Source: an uncultured Propionivibrio sp.
GTDB taxonomy: Bacteria > Pseudomonadota > Gammaproteobacteria > Burkholderiales > Rhodocyclaceae
Length of the DNA: 64,000 bases
Reading direction: 5' to 3'
Assembly: GCA_937923255.1 (NCBI GenBank)
Contig: CALAIL010000027.1
Span: forward strand, 86,713-150,712
A model generated the notes under the pieces. The model had not been told where the DNA came from, searched no databases, and saw only the letters and a program-made list of their open reading frames with translations. Made by a program: the position numbers and the translations under genes. Below are positions 1 to 9,424 of this stretch, piece after piece (within the stretch, counting starts at the first letter, position 1; the number at the start of each line of letters is the position of its first letter).

Positions 1-147
1 GTAACGATGAGCGTCAAGCGTCTGATGGATCTTGGATGTTACCGTGGTCTTCGGCATCGCAAAGGTTTACCTGTTCGCGGCCAACGGACGCGCACTAATG
101 CACGGACGCGCAAAGGCCCGCGTAAAGCTATTGCTGGCAAAAAATAG
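1..147 (+). CDS. rpsM: 30S ribosomal protein S13, 3' end only
   Basis: This is the C-terminal end of ribosomal protein S13; the start lies outside the window. Reading frame 1 gives 48 residues ending in a basic tail, with the S13 signature [15 protein letters not shown] followed by [14 protein letters not shown] and a TAG stop. S13 sits in the head of the 30S subunit and contacts 16S rRNA and the 50S subunit. rpsK follows after 20 bp, the normal alpha-operon order. Certain by homology. Confidence 0.95.
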   Translation, partial: VTMSVKRLMDLGCYRGLRHRKGLPVRGQRTRTNARTRKGPRKAIAGKK

Positions 148-167
148 GAATAGGGACTTGATATATT

Positions 168-557
168 ATGGCTAAAACGGCAACGAAGGTTCGTAAAAAA
201 GTAAAAAAGAACATCGCTGAAGGTGTTGCTCATATTCATGCATCGTTTAATAATACGATTATTACGATTACTGATCGTCAAGGTAATGCTTTGGCATGGG
301 CAACCTCTGGAGGAGCAGGATTTAAAGGTTCGCGCAAAAGTACACCATTTGCAGCACAGGTAGCTGCTGAAGCTGCTGGAAAAATAGCTGTTGAATATGG
401 CGTTAAGAATCTGGAGGTTCGTATTAAAGGCCCTGGACCAGGACGCGAATCTTCTGTTCGGGCGCTTAATGCGCTTGGGATGAAGATTTCTATGATTACT
501 GACGTGACGCCAATTCCACACAATGGTTGTCGGCCTCCTAAAAAACGTCGAATCTAG
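168..557 (+). CDS. rpsK: 30S ribosomal protein S11
   Basis: Complete S11, 129 residues, the usual bacterial length. It begins with a lysine-rich leader ([15 protein letters not shown]) and carries the conserved core with [16 protein letters not shown], then [17 protein letters not shown] and the C-terminal [11 protein letters not shown]11 lies in the platform of the 30S subunit near the mRNA exit. It is 20 bp downstream of rpsM and clearly in the same operon. The next gene is rpoA after a 100-bp gap; in most betaproteobacteria rpsD lies between them. Codon use is AT-richer than in most of the window. Confidence 0.98.
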   Translation: MAKTATKVRKKVKKNIAEGVAHIHASFNNTIITITDRQGNALAWATSGGAGFKGSRKSTPFAAQVAAEAAGKIAVEYGVKNLEVRIKGPGPGRESSVRALNALGMKISMITDVTPIPHNGCRPPKKRRI

Positions 558-657
558 AGAGAAATCGCAGTGGCTTGGACTGCTAAAAAGTTTCAATCTG
601 AGATTTTTAATCAGAAGTGATTGCGAGCCATTTGGGCGGTTAGTTAAAGGATGAGAC

Positions 658-1632
658 ATGCAAGATAGTGGACTTTTAAAACCACGTATTATTGATGTGC
701 AGAGTTTGTCTCCAGTGCACGCTAAAGTAGTTATGGAGCCTTTTGAACGAGGGTATGGTTATACACTGGGTAATGCTTTGCGCCGTATTCTGCTTTCATC
801 AATGCCTGGATATGCCGCAACAGAGGTTGTGATTGATGGTGTACTACATGAATATTCGACTATTGATGGTGTCCAGGAAGATGTGGTTGATATTCTTTTA
901 AACCTAAAAGGAGTCGTTTTTAAGCTGCATCATCGTGATGAAGTTGTTTTGCAGCTTACAAAAGAAGGTGAAGGCGTTGTTCGTGCTGGCGATATTGTGC
1001 TTTCTCATGATGTTGAAATTATTAACCCTGATCATGTCATTGCGCATATCTCGCCCGGCGGAAAGTTGTCTCTTGAGCTGAAAGTAGAAAAAGGCCGTGG
1101 TTATGTGCCGGGAAATATTCGTCGTATTGGTGATGGTGGTAGAAATATTGGCAAACTGATTCTTGATGCTTCATTTAGTCCTATACGTCGTGTTAGCTAT
1201 TCAGTAGAGAATGCGCGTGTTGAACAACGTACCGATCTTGATAAGCTGATTATGGAAATTGAAACCAATGGCGTACTTGAGCCTGAGGAATCAGTTCGTA
1301 TAGCAGCACGCGTATTGATGGAGCAATTGTCTGTTTTCGCTGATCTGGAAGGTACTGCGTTGCCAGTTGAGCATCAAAAATCTATTCAGATCGATCCTTT
1401 GCTACTGCGCCCGGTGGATGATCTTGAGTTGACAGTTCGTTCAGCAAATTGCCTAAAAGCCGAGAATATTTACTATATTGGCGATTTGATTCAGCGTACT
1501 GAAAATGAACTTCTGAAAACACCGAACCTGGGTCGTAAATCACTTAATGAAATTAAAGAAGTACTAGCTGCCCGTGATTTGTCATTGGGTATGAAACTCG
1601 AAAATTGGCCGCCGGCGGGCCTTGACAAATAA
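658..1632 (+). CDS. rpoA: DNA-directed RNA polymerase subunit alpha
   Basis: Full-length RNA polymerase alpha, 324 residues (family about 325-330). The N-terminal dimerisation domain (about 1-235) contains the conserved [20 protein letters not shown] stretch. The C-terminal domain (about 250-324) has the UP-element and activator-binding segment [21 protein letters not shown] and the helix-hairpin-helix [14 protein letters not shown]. It assembles the core polymerase. A ribosome-binding stretch (AAAGGATGAG) lies a few bases before the ATG. It is followed 28 bp later by rplQ. Third-position composition is AT-rich compared with recG and later genes. Confidence 0.98.
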   Translation: MQDSGLLKPRIIDVQSLSPVHAKVVMEPFERGYGYTLGNALRRILLSSMPGYAATEVVIDGVLHEYSTIDGVQEDVVDILLNLKGVVFKLHHRDEVVLQLTKEGEGVVRAGDIVLSHDVEIINPDHVIAHISPGGKLSLELKVEKGRGYVPGNIRRIGDGGRNIGKLILDASFSPIRRVSYSVENARVEQRTDLDKLIMEIETNGVLEPEESVRIAARVLMEQLSVFADLEGTALPVEHQKSIQIDPLLLRPVDDLELTVRSANCLKAENIYYIGDLIQRTENELLKTPNLGRKSLNEIKEVLAARDLSLGMKLENWPPAGLDK

Positions 1633-1660
1633 CCGCCCAGGCAAAAAGGAAGGAATCGAT

Positions 1661-2059
1661 ATGCGTCACCGTTTGGGGCTTCGTAAACTTAATCGCACCA
1701 GCTCGCATCGCTTGGCCATGCTGAGAAACATGACTGTTTCTTTGCTTCGTCATGAAACAATCAGAACAACTTTACCTAAGGCAAAAGAACTGCGTCGTGT
1801 TGCCGAGCCGATTATTACTTTGGGTAAAAAACCAAGTCTGGCAAATCGCCGCCTGGCTTTTGATCGTCTGCGTGATCGTGAGATTGTGGTCAAACTGTTC
1901 GATGAATTGGGACCGCGCTATGCTGCACGCAATGGCGGCTACCTGCGTATTCTTAAGTGTGGTTTTCGCGATGGCGACAATGCGCCGATGGCTTTAGTGT
2001 CTTTGCTGGATCAACCCGAAGTTGTTAGTGAGGATACCGCTGAATCACAAGCCGATTAA
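1661..2059 (+). CDS. rplQ: 50S ribosomal protein L17
   Basis: Ribosomal protein L17, 132 residues. The start at 1661 is chosen because it gives the canonical [17 protein letters not shown] and has an AAGGAAGG ribosome-binding site 7 bases upstream; an in-frame ATG at 1622 would overlap the end of rpoA and add 13 unconserved residues. L17 binds 23S rRNA near the peptide exit tunnel. It is the last gene of the alpha operon, and an intrinsic terminator follows. Confidence 0.97.
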   Translation: MRHRLGLRKLNRTSSHRLAMLRNMTVSLLRHETIRTTLPKAKELRRVAEPIITLGKKPSLANRRLAFDRLRDREIVVKLFDELGPRYAARNGGYLRILKCGFRDGDNAPMALVSLLDQPEVVSEDTAESQAD

Positions 2060-2074
2060 TTTCTACATGATTGT

Positions 2075-2112
2075 AAAGCCCCGGCAGGAGAGATCTTTCC
2101 GGGGCTTTTTTA
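2075..2112 (+). terminator. Rho-independent terminator after rplQ
   Basis: A perfect 10-bp stem (AAAGCCCCGG / CCGGGGCTTT) encloses a 14-base loop and runs into a T-tract. It lies 16 bp after the rplQ stop and closes the ribosomal-protein/rpoA operon. Confidence 0.93.
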
Positions 2113-2270
2113 TACGCATAGAAAACGACACAGGTCGACGATATTGTCGGTAAAATCTTTAAAAATTTTCGCATTCTCGGCTGAAATGGCGTGCCTTCTT
2201 TGACTCGTTTCTTCGATGCCTGACGAATGTGTTTCAATAGCAATTTTCGTGACTAGAAATGGAAGAGACA

Positions 2271-2663
2271 ATGGAAAAAACAATAGTTTCTACCGCTTGC
2301 GCCCCTTCGGCTATTGGCGCCTATTCACAAGCTGTCAGAGTCGGTGATACCGTGTATCTGTCCGGCCAAATTGGTTTGGATTCGGCAAGCATGGAAATGG
2401 TTGAAGGTATTGATGCGCAAATTATCCGTGTTTTCGAAAACTTGAAGGCAGTTGCCGAGGCAGCGGGAGGATCGTTGTCTGATATCGTCAAGGTCAATGT
2501 CTATTTGACCGATCTGGAATATTTTGCCAAGGTCAACGAGACGATGTCCCGTTACTTTGCTGTTCCTTTTCCGGCGCGGGCGGCCGTGGGGGTGGCCGCG
2601 TTGCCACGAAAGGCGCTAGTCGAGGCGGATGCCGTGATGGTGCTCCCGATGCACACGCAATAA
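2271..2663 (+). CDS. ridA: RidA family enamine/imine deaminase
   Basis: A 130-residue RidA (YjgF/YER057c/UK114) protein. RidA hydrolyses reactive 2-aminoacrylate and related enamines released by PLP enzymes, protecting cytosolic PLP enzymes from damage. The family signature is clear: [20 protein letters not shown] at the N-terminus, [12 protein letters not shown], and the C-terminal [20 protein letters not shown] with the conserved arginine. The ATG at 2271 is preferred over the in-frame ATG at 2259 because GGAAGAG lies 4 bases ahead of it and the protein then matches family starts. It stands between the ribosomal operon terminator and recG, with 48 bp before recG. Confidence 0.93.
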   Translation: MEKTIVSTACAPSAIGAYSQAVRVGDTVYLSGQIGLDSASMEMVEGIDAQIIRVFENLKAVAEAAGGSLSDIVKVNVYLTDLEYFAKVNETMSRYFAVPFPARAAVGVAALPRKALVEADAVMVLPMHTQ

Positions 2664-2711
2664 CGGCAAAGCGTTGATGTCTGCGCTGGCGCGTGATCTG
2701 CGCAGCGACGC

Positions 2712-4772
2712 ATGACCGACCCCGTTCAAATTACGATGGCGGCTGATGAAATCATTGCCCCGCCGGCAATCAAGGCCAAGCTGCGTAAGCTTGGACTGAT
2801 CCGGCGCGATGATCTCATCCTGCATTTACCGGCGCGTTATGAAGATGAAACTGTAATCACGCAAATTGCGGTGGCATCCAATGGCATGGTAGTTCAGGTC
2901 GAGGCTATCGTGCTTGATGTTTCCGTGCAATTTCGCCCGCGCCGTCAGTTGGTTGCGCGTGTTGCCGATGCCAGTGGCGAACTGTACATACGTTTCCTAA
3001 ATTTTTATGGGAACCAGCTTAAACAACTCGAGAAAGCGCGCGACGAAAAAGCGCCGCTGCGATTGTTCGGAGAAATTCGTTTGGGGTTTTTCGGCGCGGA
3101 AATGGTGCATCCGCGCTATCGGCTGGCAAGCCAGACGGTACTTCCCGATGCACTGACGCCGGTGTATCCGACGACCGCCGGCTTGTCACAAGCGATATTG
3201 CGCAAACAGATTTTGTCAGCGCTGAAAAGTGCCGACCTGTCCGAGCTGATTGACCCCGCCTGGCGGGATGCCCATGATTTCCCGGCATTTGACCAGGCGG
3301 TGCGTTTCCTGCACCAACCACCGCCAGAAACCGAGCCATCTGCTTTGCAACGGCACACACATCCGGCCTGGCGGCGTATCAAGTTCGACGAACTGCTGGC
3401 GCAGCAGATTTCCCTGCGGCGTGCCTATCGGGCACGGCGAAGTACTGGGGCGCCGGCTCTGGTCAGCCCAGGCCATCTTGCCGATCGGCTATTGGCGGCG
3501 TTGCCTTTTGCGTTGACCCGTGCGCAAAAGCGCGTCATGGCCGAAATCAGTCATGACCTGGCGCAAACCCACCCGATGCAGCGCCTCCTGCAAGGCGATG
3601 TCGGGAGTGGGAAGACCATACTGGCGGCGCTGGCTGCATGCCAAGCGATCGAAGCCGGCTATCAGGCGGCCTTTATGGCGCCGACAGAAATTCTGGCCGA
3701 GCAGCATTATCTAAAACTCAATGAATGGCTGACGCCGCTCGGTATCCAGGTCGTATGGCTGTCCGGTCGTCTCAAAAAATCAGTCAAGCAGGCGCGGCAG
3801 GCTCAGGCAGCCGGCGCATCGCATCTGCTGGTAGGGACGCATGCGCTGATTCAGGAGGGGGTCGATTTTGCCCGGCTGGGCCTGGCGATCATTGATGAAC
3901 AGCACCGTTTTGGTGTGGCGCAGCGGCTTCAACTACGCAAGAAAGGTGCGAATCCACATCAGCTCATGATGTCGGCAACGCCGATTCCGCGTACCCTGGC
4001 GATGAGTTACTACGCCGATCTCGATGTTTCCGTGCTTGACGAAATGCCGCCAGGGCGGCGCCCGGTGACCACCAAGCTGGTGTCCGATGCACGGCGCGAT
4101 GAGGTGATCGAACGCGTCCGCACGGTGATTGATGCAGGGCGGCAGGTATATTGGGTGTGCCCTCTGATCGAAGAGTCGGAGAAAATCGACCTGCAAGCAG
4201 CGCTCGATACGTATATGACGTTGACGCAGGCGTTACCCGAATGCCGTGTCGGCCTTGTACACGGCCGCCTCAAAGGCGATGAAAAAACTGCCATGATGGC
4301 CGCTTTTGCTGCCCGTGATATCGACATTCTGGTGGCGACGACAGTGATCGAGGTTGGTGTCGACGTGCCCAATGCCAGCCTGATGGTCATCGAACATGCC
4401 GAACGCTTCGGCCTGTCTCAGTTGCACCAGTTGCGTGGTCGGGTCGGGCGTGGGGCGCATGACTCGGTGTGCGTGTTGCTGTATCAAAAACCGTTGTCGC
4501 CGACAGCGCGGGCGCGTCTAAAAGTCATTTATGAAAACAATGACGGTTTTGAAATTGCCCGACAGGATCTGCGTCTGCGTGGGCCGGGCGAGTTTGTCGG
4601 CAGTCGCCAATCCGGGCTGCCGCTGCTGCGTTACGCCGATCTTGAGGCGGATACCGACCTCGTCGAAATGGCGCGGACGGTGGCGGAGCAGTTGCTGAAC
4701 GAAGCGCCTGCGCGTGCGCAGCGCCATTTGCAGCGCTGGCTAGGCGGTCGCGAAGAAATGCTCAAGGTTTAG
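2712..4772 (+). CDS. recG: ATP-dependent DNA helicase RecG
   Basis: RecG, 686 residues, the family's normal length. It is a superfamily 2 helicase that remodels stalled forks and branch-migrates Holliday junctions. An N-terminal OB-fold wedge domain (about 20-160) precedes the helicase core: Walker A GDVGSGKT near residue 295, DEQH (motif II) near 395, SATPIPRT (motif III), and motifs V/VI in TTVIEVGVDVPNA and QLRGRVGRG. The C-terminal segment RGPGEFVGSRQSG is typical of RecG. A second in-frame ATG at 2736 is possible. ubiA follows after 13 bp and may be co-transcribed. Confidence 0.97.
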   Translation: MTDPVQITMAADEIIAPPAIKAKLRKLGLIRRDDLILHLPARYEDETVITQIAVASNGMVVQVEAIVLDVSVQFRPRRQLVARVADASGELYIRFLNFYGNQLKQLEKARDEKAPLRLFGEIRLGFFGAEMVHPRYRLASQTVLPDALTPVYPTTAGLSQAILRKQILSALKSADLSELIDPAWRDAHDFPAFDQAVRFLHQPPPETEPSALQRHTHPAWRRIKFDELLAQQISLRRAYRARRSTGAPALVSPGHLADRLLAALPFALTRAQKRVMAEISHDLAQTHPMQRLLQGDVGSGKTILAALAACQAIEAGYQAAFMAPTEILAEQHYLKLNEWLTPLGIQVVWLSGRLKKSVKQARQAQAAGASHLLVGTHALIQEGVDFARLGLAIIDEQHRFGVAQRLQLRKKGANPHQLMMSATPIPRTLAMSYYADLDVSVLDEMPPGRRPVTTKLVSDARRDEVIERVRTVIDAGRQVYWVCPLIEESEKIDLQAALDTYMTLTQALPECRVGLVHGRLKGDEKTAMMAAFAARDIDILVATTVIEVGVDVPNASLMVIEHAERFGLSQLHQLRGRVGRGAHDSVCVLLYQKPLSPTARARLKVIYENNDGFEIARQDLRLRGPGEFVGSRQSGLPLLRYADLEADTDLVEMARTVAEQLLNEAPARAQRHLQRWLGGREEMLKV

Positions 4773-4785
4773 TGAGAATCACATC

Positions 4786-5673
4786 ATGTCCAGTGAATTT
4801 TCCCGGTTATGCGAACGTTTCTTCCGCTATATGCGGCTGATGCGCCTGGATCGCCCCATTGGAATTTTGCTATTGCTTTGGCCGACGCTCTGGGCGCTGT
4901 GGCTTTCCGCGCATGGCTGGCCGGATGGGCGGGTACTGTGGGTTTTCCTGCTGGGCACCGTACTGATGCGTTCGGCCGGCTGTGTAATGAACGATTTGGC
5001 CGATCGTGATTTTGACCCGTATGTTGCGCGTACCAAAAATCGTCCGCTGGCTACCGGCGAAGTTTCGACCAAAGAGGCATGCATCCTGAGTCTTGTCTTG
5101 GTTTTCCTCGCCTTTTGCCTGGTGCTGGCATTACGCAACTGGCACTTGCTCGGCTGGTCGGTGATCGCCCTGTTTCTCGCCGCCACCTACCCGCTGACCA
5201 AACGCTTCCTGGCCATTCCGCAGGCGTATCTTGGCATTGCGTTTGGCTTTGGCATTCCGATGGCCTTTATTGCGCAACATGGCGCAGTGCCTCCAATCGC
5301 CTGGGAACTTCTGTTAGCCAATGTGTTCTGGGCGATAGCCTACGATACTGAATACGCCATGGTTGATCGTCCTGACGACCTCAAGATTGGCATCCATACC
5401 TCAGCAATTACTTTCGGCCGTTTTGACGTGGCGGCCGTCATGATTTGCTACGCCCTGACGCTCGGGCTGATCGGCTGGGTGGGCGCTCAAGCCGGGATGG
5501 GCGGAGCGTTCTATGCCGGTCTCGCCATTGCTGCGGCCATTGCCGCCTACCACTTTACGCTGATTCGCGGGCGCGAGCCGGCTAAGTGTTTCCAAGCCTT
5601 TATGCACAATAACTGGCTGGGACTGAGCATTTTTATCGGGATTGTTGTCGATTTCTCGCTTTCTAGTGGATGA
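4786..5673 (+). CDS. ubiA: 4-hydroxybenzoate octaprenyltransferase
   Basis: UbiA, 295 residues. This inner-membrane enzyme joins the polyprenyl tail to 4-hydroxybenzoate, the first membrane step of ubiquinone synthesis. The two aspartate-rich prenyl-diphosphate/Mg sites are visible: NDLADRDFD (about residues 68-76) and YDTEYAMVDRPDD (about 186-198). Several hydrophobic helices follow the family pattern. It lies 13 bp after recG and is closed by a terminator. The chorismate lyase gene ubiC, often next to ubiA, is not here. ubiD is about 0.9 kb downstream on the same strand. Confidence 0.96.
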   Translation: MSSEFSRLCERFFRYMRLMRLDRPIGILLLLWPTLWALWLSAHGWPDGRVLWVFLLGTVLMRSAGCVMNDLADRDFDPYVARTKNRPLATGEVSTKEACILSLVLVFLAFCLVLALRNWHLLGWSVIALFLAATYPLTKRFLAIPQAYLGIAFGFGIPMAFIAQHGAVPPIAWELLLANVFWAIAYDTEYAMVDRPDDLKIGIHTSAITFGRFDVAAVMICYALTLGLIGWVGAQAGMGGAFYAGLAIAAAIAAYHFTLIRGREPAKCFQAFMHNNWLGLSIFIGIVVDFSLSSG

Positions 5674-5715
5674 ATGGCGCATCTTGAGCGCGCGTTTTTG
5701 CCTTTCCTGCCTGCC

Positions 5716-5750
5716 AATAAAAAAGCCCGCTGGACGCGGGCTTTTGCATG
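5716..5750. terminator. Bidirectional intrinsic terminator between ubiA and dps
   Basis: The stem AAAAGCCCGC / GCGGGCTTTT (5721-5730 with 5736-5745) has a 5-base loop, with A-rich and T-rich flanks. It can terminate ubiA on the plus strand and dps on the minus strand. Confidence 0.88.
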
Positions 5751-5815
5751 TGGATGAAATATCCGGCGGGCGCTTGAACTGCCAAAATTGATCATGCCCC
5801 CATTATGTGAGGCGC

Positions 5816-6310
5816 TTACTCTTCCAGCAGGCTGCGCAGCATCCAGGCTGTTTTTTCGTGAACGTCAAGGCGTTGGGTCAGCAGATCGGTGGTCGGCTGG
5901 TCGTTGGCTTCGGTGACCAGCGGCAACAGGTCGCGCGCCGTGCGAGCCGTGGCTTCCTGCGCGGCAACGAGGAGAGCGACCATTTCCATCGCCTTCGGTG
6001 TGCCGACGGCGCCCGGAATTGTGCTGAGCTTCTTGTACTCGTCATAGCTGCCCGGCGCGATGACGCCCAGTGCGCGGATACGTTCAGCAATGACATCCAG
6101 TGCATTCCATTGTTCGGTGTATTGATCCATGAACATGGTATGCAGGGTGTTGAACATCGGTCCGGTGACATTCCAGTGGAAATTGTGCGTCATCAGATAC
6201 AGCGTAAAGCTGTCAGCCAGCAGTTTGGACAGCCCCTTGGCAATGGCGATGCGATGTTCTTCGGAAATGCCGATGTCGATCTTGCGTACGTCGATTTTCG
6301 AGTCTTTCAT
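5816..6310 (-). CDS. dps: Dps family DNA-protection / ferritin-like protein
   Basis: A 164-residue Dps/ferritin-like protein. Dps dodecamers oxidise and store iron with hydrogen peroxide, and many bind DNA, protecting it in starvation and oxidative stress. The ferroxidase signature is present: LMTHNFHWNVTGPMF (about 39-53, with His42 and His45), then the D...E helix FMDQYTEQWNALDVIAERIRALG, as in Dps. The C-terminus (LDVHEKTAWMLRSLLEE) also matches. It is convergent with ubiA and shares a terminator with it. The N-terminus has few lysines, so DNA binding is not certain. Confidence 0.93.
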   Translation of the reverse strand: MKDSKIDVRKIDIGISEEHRIAIAKGLSKLLADSFTLYLMTHNFHWNVTGPMFNTLHTMFMDQYTEQWNALDVIAERIRALGVIAPGSYDEYKKLSTIPGAVGTPKAMEMVALLVAAQEATARTARDLLPLVTEANDQPTTDLLTQRLDVHEKTAWMLRSLLEE

Positions 6311-6495
6311 TACAGTCTCCTGAACAGTGATGGAAAATGTCCGATCTATCTATTGCCACAGGCGTGGCAGCGTGACGCTATCGGGCGGTGTGCTTTGATC
6401 GGAAAGCATGTGCGCAGTGTACGTTCTCACCTGCCATAAATCCAATTGAAAGTGGCAATGTGTTTGATAGCGAAGGTTTATCAGGCAGCCTGGCC

Positions 6496-6501
6496 TATAA
6501 T
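6496..6501 (+). promoter_or_regulatory. Possible -10 element upstream of ubiD
   Basis: A perfect TATAAT lies 31 bp before the ubiD ATG in the otherwise featureless 6311-6531 gap. No good -35 hexamer is seen at 16-18 bp spacing, so this is only a candidate. Confidence 0.4.
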
Positions 6502-6531
6502 TCATTCGCTTTTCTATGGACCTGACCTGTC

Positions 6532-8025
6532 ATGCATGATCACGACCTCCGCGATTTCATCACGCGCCTGGAAGGCATGGGCGAACTCAAACGTATCCGT
6601 GCAGAAATCGATCCCTATCTGGAAATGACAGAAATTTGCGACAGGGTATTGCGTGCGGGCGGCCCGGCCATTCTGTTTGAAAAGCCCAAAGGACATGACA
6701 TTCCTGTGCTCGGCAACCTGTTCGGCACGCCGCGCCGCGTGGCGCTTGGCATGGGCGCGCAATCCACCGCTGCCTTACGCGAAGTCGGTCGGCTGCTGGC
6801 TTATCTCAAAGAGCCGGCGCCGCCTGCGGGGCTGAAGGATGCCTGGAAAAAATGGCCGATACTAAAGCAGGCGCTCCATATGGCGCCCAAGATTCGCACA
6901 TCGGCGCCTTGCCAGGAGATTATCCGGGAAGGCCAGGCGGTCGATCTCTCGTGCTTGCCGATCCAGCATTGCTGGCCAGGCGATGCGGCGCCGCTGGTGA
7001 CCTGGGGGCTGACGGTGACGCGTGGCCCGCAAGGCCTGCCGACCTCGAAATCGCGTCAGAACCTGGGCATTTACCGGCAGCAGGTGATCGGGCGCAACAA
7101 GCTCATCATGCGCTGGCTGGCGCATCGCGGCGGCGCACTCGACTTTCGTGACCATTGTCTGGCGCATCCTGGCCAGCCCTTCCCGGTCGCCGTTGCGCTG
7201 GGATGCGACCCGGCAACGATTCTTGGCGCGGTGACGCCGGTTCCCGACACCTTGTCCGAATACCAGTTTGCCGGCCTGCTGCGTGGTGCGCGTACCGAGC
7301 TGGTCAATTGCCTTGGCGACTTGCAGGTCAAGGCGGGGCTACAGGTGCCCGCCGCGGCGGAGATCGTGCTGGAGGGCGTTATCCAGCCGGATGAAACGGC
7401 ATTGGAAGGCCCTTTCGGCGATCATACCGGCTACTACAACGAACAATCGATGTTTCCGGTTTTTACCGTCGAGCGCCTCACGATGCGTAAAAATCCAATT
7501 TATCACAGCACCTACACGGGCAAGCCGCCCGATGAGCCGGCCATGCTGGCCGTGGCGCTCAATGAAGTGTTCGTCCCGATTCTGCAAAAACAGTATCCCG
7601 AAATCGCCGATTTCTACCTGCCGCCGGAAGGCTGCTCGTACCGGCTGGCGGTGGTCAGCATCCGCAAACAGTATCCCGGTCACGCCCGCCGCATCATGTT
7701 CGGTATCTGGAGCTTTCTGCGTCAGTTCATGTACACCAAGTTCATTATCGTCGTCGATGACGACATAAACATCCGTGACTGGAAAGAGGTCATCTGGGCG
7801 ATGACGACGCGCGTTGATGCGGCGCGCGATACCCTGATCACCGAGAATACGCCGATCGACGCGCTTGATTTCGCATCGCCGGTGGCGGGCCTCGGCAGCA
7901 AGATGGGCATCGACGCCACCCATAAATGGGCGGGGGAGACAAACCGCGAATGGGGGCGTCCGCTGGTCATGGACGAGGCAGTCAAGCGGCGCGTCGATGC
8001 GCTCTGGGATTCCCTCGGCCTGTAG
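6532..8025 (+). CDS. ubiD: UbiD, 3-octaprenyl-4-hydroxybenzoate decarboxylase
   Basis: UbiD, 497 residues, the family's usual length. It decarboxylates 3-polyprenyl-4-hydroxybenzoate in ubiquinone synthesis with a prenylated FMN cofactor made by UbiX, which is not in this window. The N-terminus ([17 protein letters not shown]) and the block [11 protein letters not shown] (about 294-305) are diagnostic. Acidic and arginine residues of the prFMN site ([20 protein letters not shown]) are intact. It is monocistronic by position, with a possible -10 element upstream. With ubiA it gives two steps of one pathway within 4 kb. Confidence 0.96.
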   Translation: MHDHDLRDFITRLEGMGELKRIRAEIDPYLEMTEICDRVLRAGGPAILFEKPKGHDIPVLGNLFGTPRRVALGMGAQSTAALREVGRLLAYLKEPAPPAGLKDAWKKWPILKQALHMAPKIRTSAPCQEIIREGQAVDLSCLPIQHCWPGDAAPLVTWGLTVTRGPQGLPTSKSRQNLGIYRQQVIGRNKLIMRWLAHRGGALDFRDHCLAHPGQPFPVAVALGCDPATILGAVTPVPDTLSEYQFAGLLRGARTELVNCLGDLQVKAGLQVPAAAEIVLEGVIQPDETALEGPFGDHTGYYNEQSMFPVFTVERLTMRKNPIYHSTYTGKPPDEPAMLAVALNEVFVPILQKQYPEIADFYLPPEGCSYRLAVVSIRKQYPGHARRIMFGIWSFLRQFMYTKFIIVVDDDINIRDWKEVIWAMTTRVDAARDTLITENTPIDALDFASPVAGLGSKMGIDATHKWAGETNREWGRPLVMDEAVKRRVDALWDSLGL

Positions 8026-8171
8026 TTATTGGCTGCTGGCGTTTGGCGAATGCCAATCACTGGAGGCCGTTTGTGGGCATGATTGACGGGATTCAAACCT
8101 GCGCCTTTTCAAGGCTGCGCCTGTGACGTGAACGTTGAGGCCTCACATTGACGCCATTACCGACAATAAAA

Positions 8172-9281
8172 ATGATATTGCTTAAATTACTCAAATACCT
8201 GCTGATATTCGGCTTGCTCACCGCTGGCGCCGTGTATGCCTTTATCCGTTTTCATCCCGTATTCGGCGGCACGCCTGATGCGGCGAGCATGGCAAAAATC
8301 CGCGCCAGCAAAGCATTTGACGGAGAGCGGTTCAACAATCTGGAACCGACGGTGCTGCTGACCACCGACCACAAGCCTTCGTTGATCGATTGGGTGGTGT
8401 CGATGATGACGGCACCTGCCGATAAAAACCCGCAACAGCCATTGCCGTCCGAACCATTCGATGCCACGCAGCTGCAGGACGGAAAATTCGTCTGGTTCGG
8501 GCATTCCACCCTACTGTTTCAGACGGCGGGGCAACGCATCCTGACCGACCCGGTGTACTACCGCGCCTCCCCCGTGCCCTTCTTCGGCGGCAAACCCTTT
8601 GCCGCAGTGCATACGCCGCGTATTGTGGATCTGCCGGCCATTGATGCGGTGCTGCTCTCCCATGACCATTACGATCATCTCGACTATTACGCCATCAAGG
8701 AAATCAAGGACAAAGCCGCGCATTTTTACGTTCCGCTGGGCGTCAAGGCGCACCTGCAACGCTGGGGTGTGGCCGACGCAAAAATCACCGAACTCGACTG
8801 GTACGAAAGTGCCAAGCTAGGCAATGTAAGCTTCACGCTCGCCCCGGCGCGCCATTTCAGCGGCCGTAAGCTGGACAACCGTTTTTCCACCCTGTGGGGA
8901 GCGTGGGTGATCAAATCGCCCGATCTCTCGCTGTTCTTCGGTGCGGACGGTGGGTACGGCCGCCATTTTGCCGACATCGCCAGGCGTTATGCACCGTTTG
9001 ATCTGGTAATGCTGGAAAATGGTTCCTACAACCAGGACTGGGCGCAGGTTCATGAGATGCCGGAAGAAACGGTCCGGGCGGCGCGCGACCTGGATGCTAC
9101 TCGATTGATGCCGATACATTGGGCGAAGTTCGACCTGGCCTACCATCCCTGGACGGAACCGATCGAACGCCTGGAAAAAGCCAGCGCAAATGCGCCTTAT
9201 GCCCTGATTATGCCCAAGATCGGCCAGATCTTCGACCTACAGAATCCGCCGCAGGAACGATGGTGGAAACAGGTGAAATGA
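8172..9281 (+). CDS. Metallo-beta-lactamase-fold hydrolase, NAPE-PLD/UlaG-like
   Basis: A membrane-anchored MBL-fold hydrolase of 369 residues. Residues 1-25 (MILLKLLKYLLIFGLLTAGAV...) form a hydrophobic anchor. The zinc site HxHxDH is at residues 164-169 (SHDHYDH), preceded by FVWFGHSTLLF and followed by APARHFSGR and MPIHWAKFDLAYHPW; this series is typical of the MBL group resembling N-acylphosphatidylethanolamine phospholipase D. The substrate is unknown; lipid phosphodiester hydrolysis at the membrane is only a family-based guess. An upstream in-frame TTG (8148) with GAGG before it is an alternative start. No operon partner is apparent. Confidence 0.85.
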   Translation: MILLKLLKYLLIFGLLTAGAVYAFIRFHPVFGGTPDAASMAKIRASKAFDGERFNNLEPTVLLTTDHKPSLIDWVVSMMTAPADKNPQQPLPSEPFDATQLQDGKFVWFGHSTLLFQTAGQRILTDPVYYRASPVPFFGGKPFAAVHTPRIVDLPAIDAVLLSHDHYDHLDYYAIKEIKDKAAHFYVPLGVKAHLQRWGVADAKITELDWYESAKLGNVSFTLAPARHFSGRKLDNRFSTLWGAWVIKSPDLSLFFGADGGYGRHFADIARRYAPFDLVMLENGSYNQDWAQVHEMPEETVRAARDLDATRLMPIHWAKFDLAYHPWTEPIERLEKASANAPYALIMPKIGQIFDLQNPPQERWWKQVK

Positions 9282-9424
9282 GGCCGTCCAAAAAGATTGC
9301 CGCAACAAACGGCCGAACGTGTTTCCGATGCCGCTATATGCCGCTATGTGCAGGGTTTGCCGGCACCGTGCCGTCTGCCTTGACAGGGTGGTGTGTGGGT
9401 GTGTCGCCTGCTCCGTTCGCACGC

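Noticed and set aside
558..657. rpsD remnant between rpsK and rpoA
   Set aside because: Translation of all six frames of the 100 bp gives no S4-like stretch.
2259..2270. Upstream ATG for ridA
   Set aside because: The ATG at 2271 has the better-placed ribosome-binding site and the family-like N-terminus.
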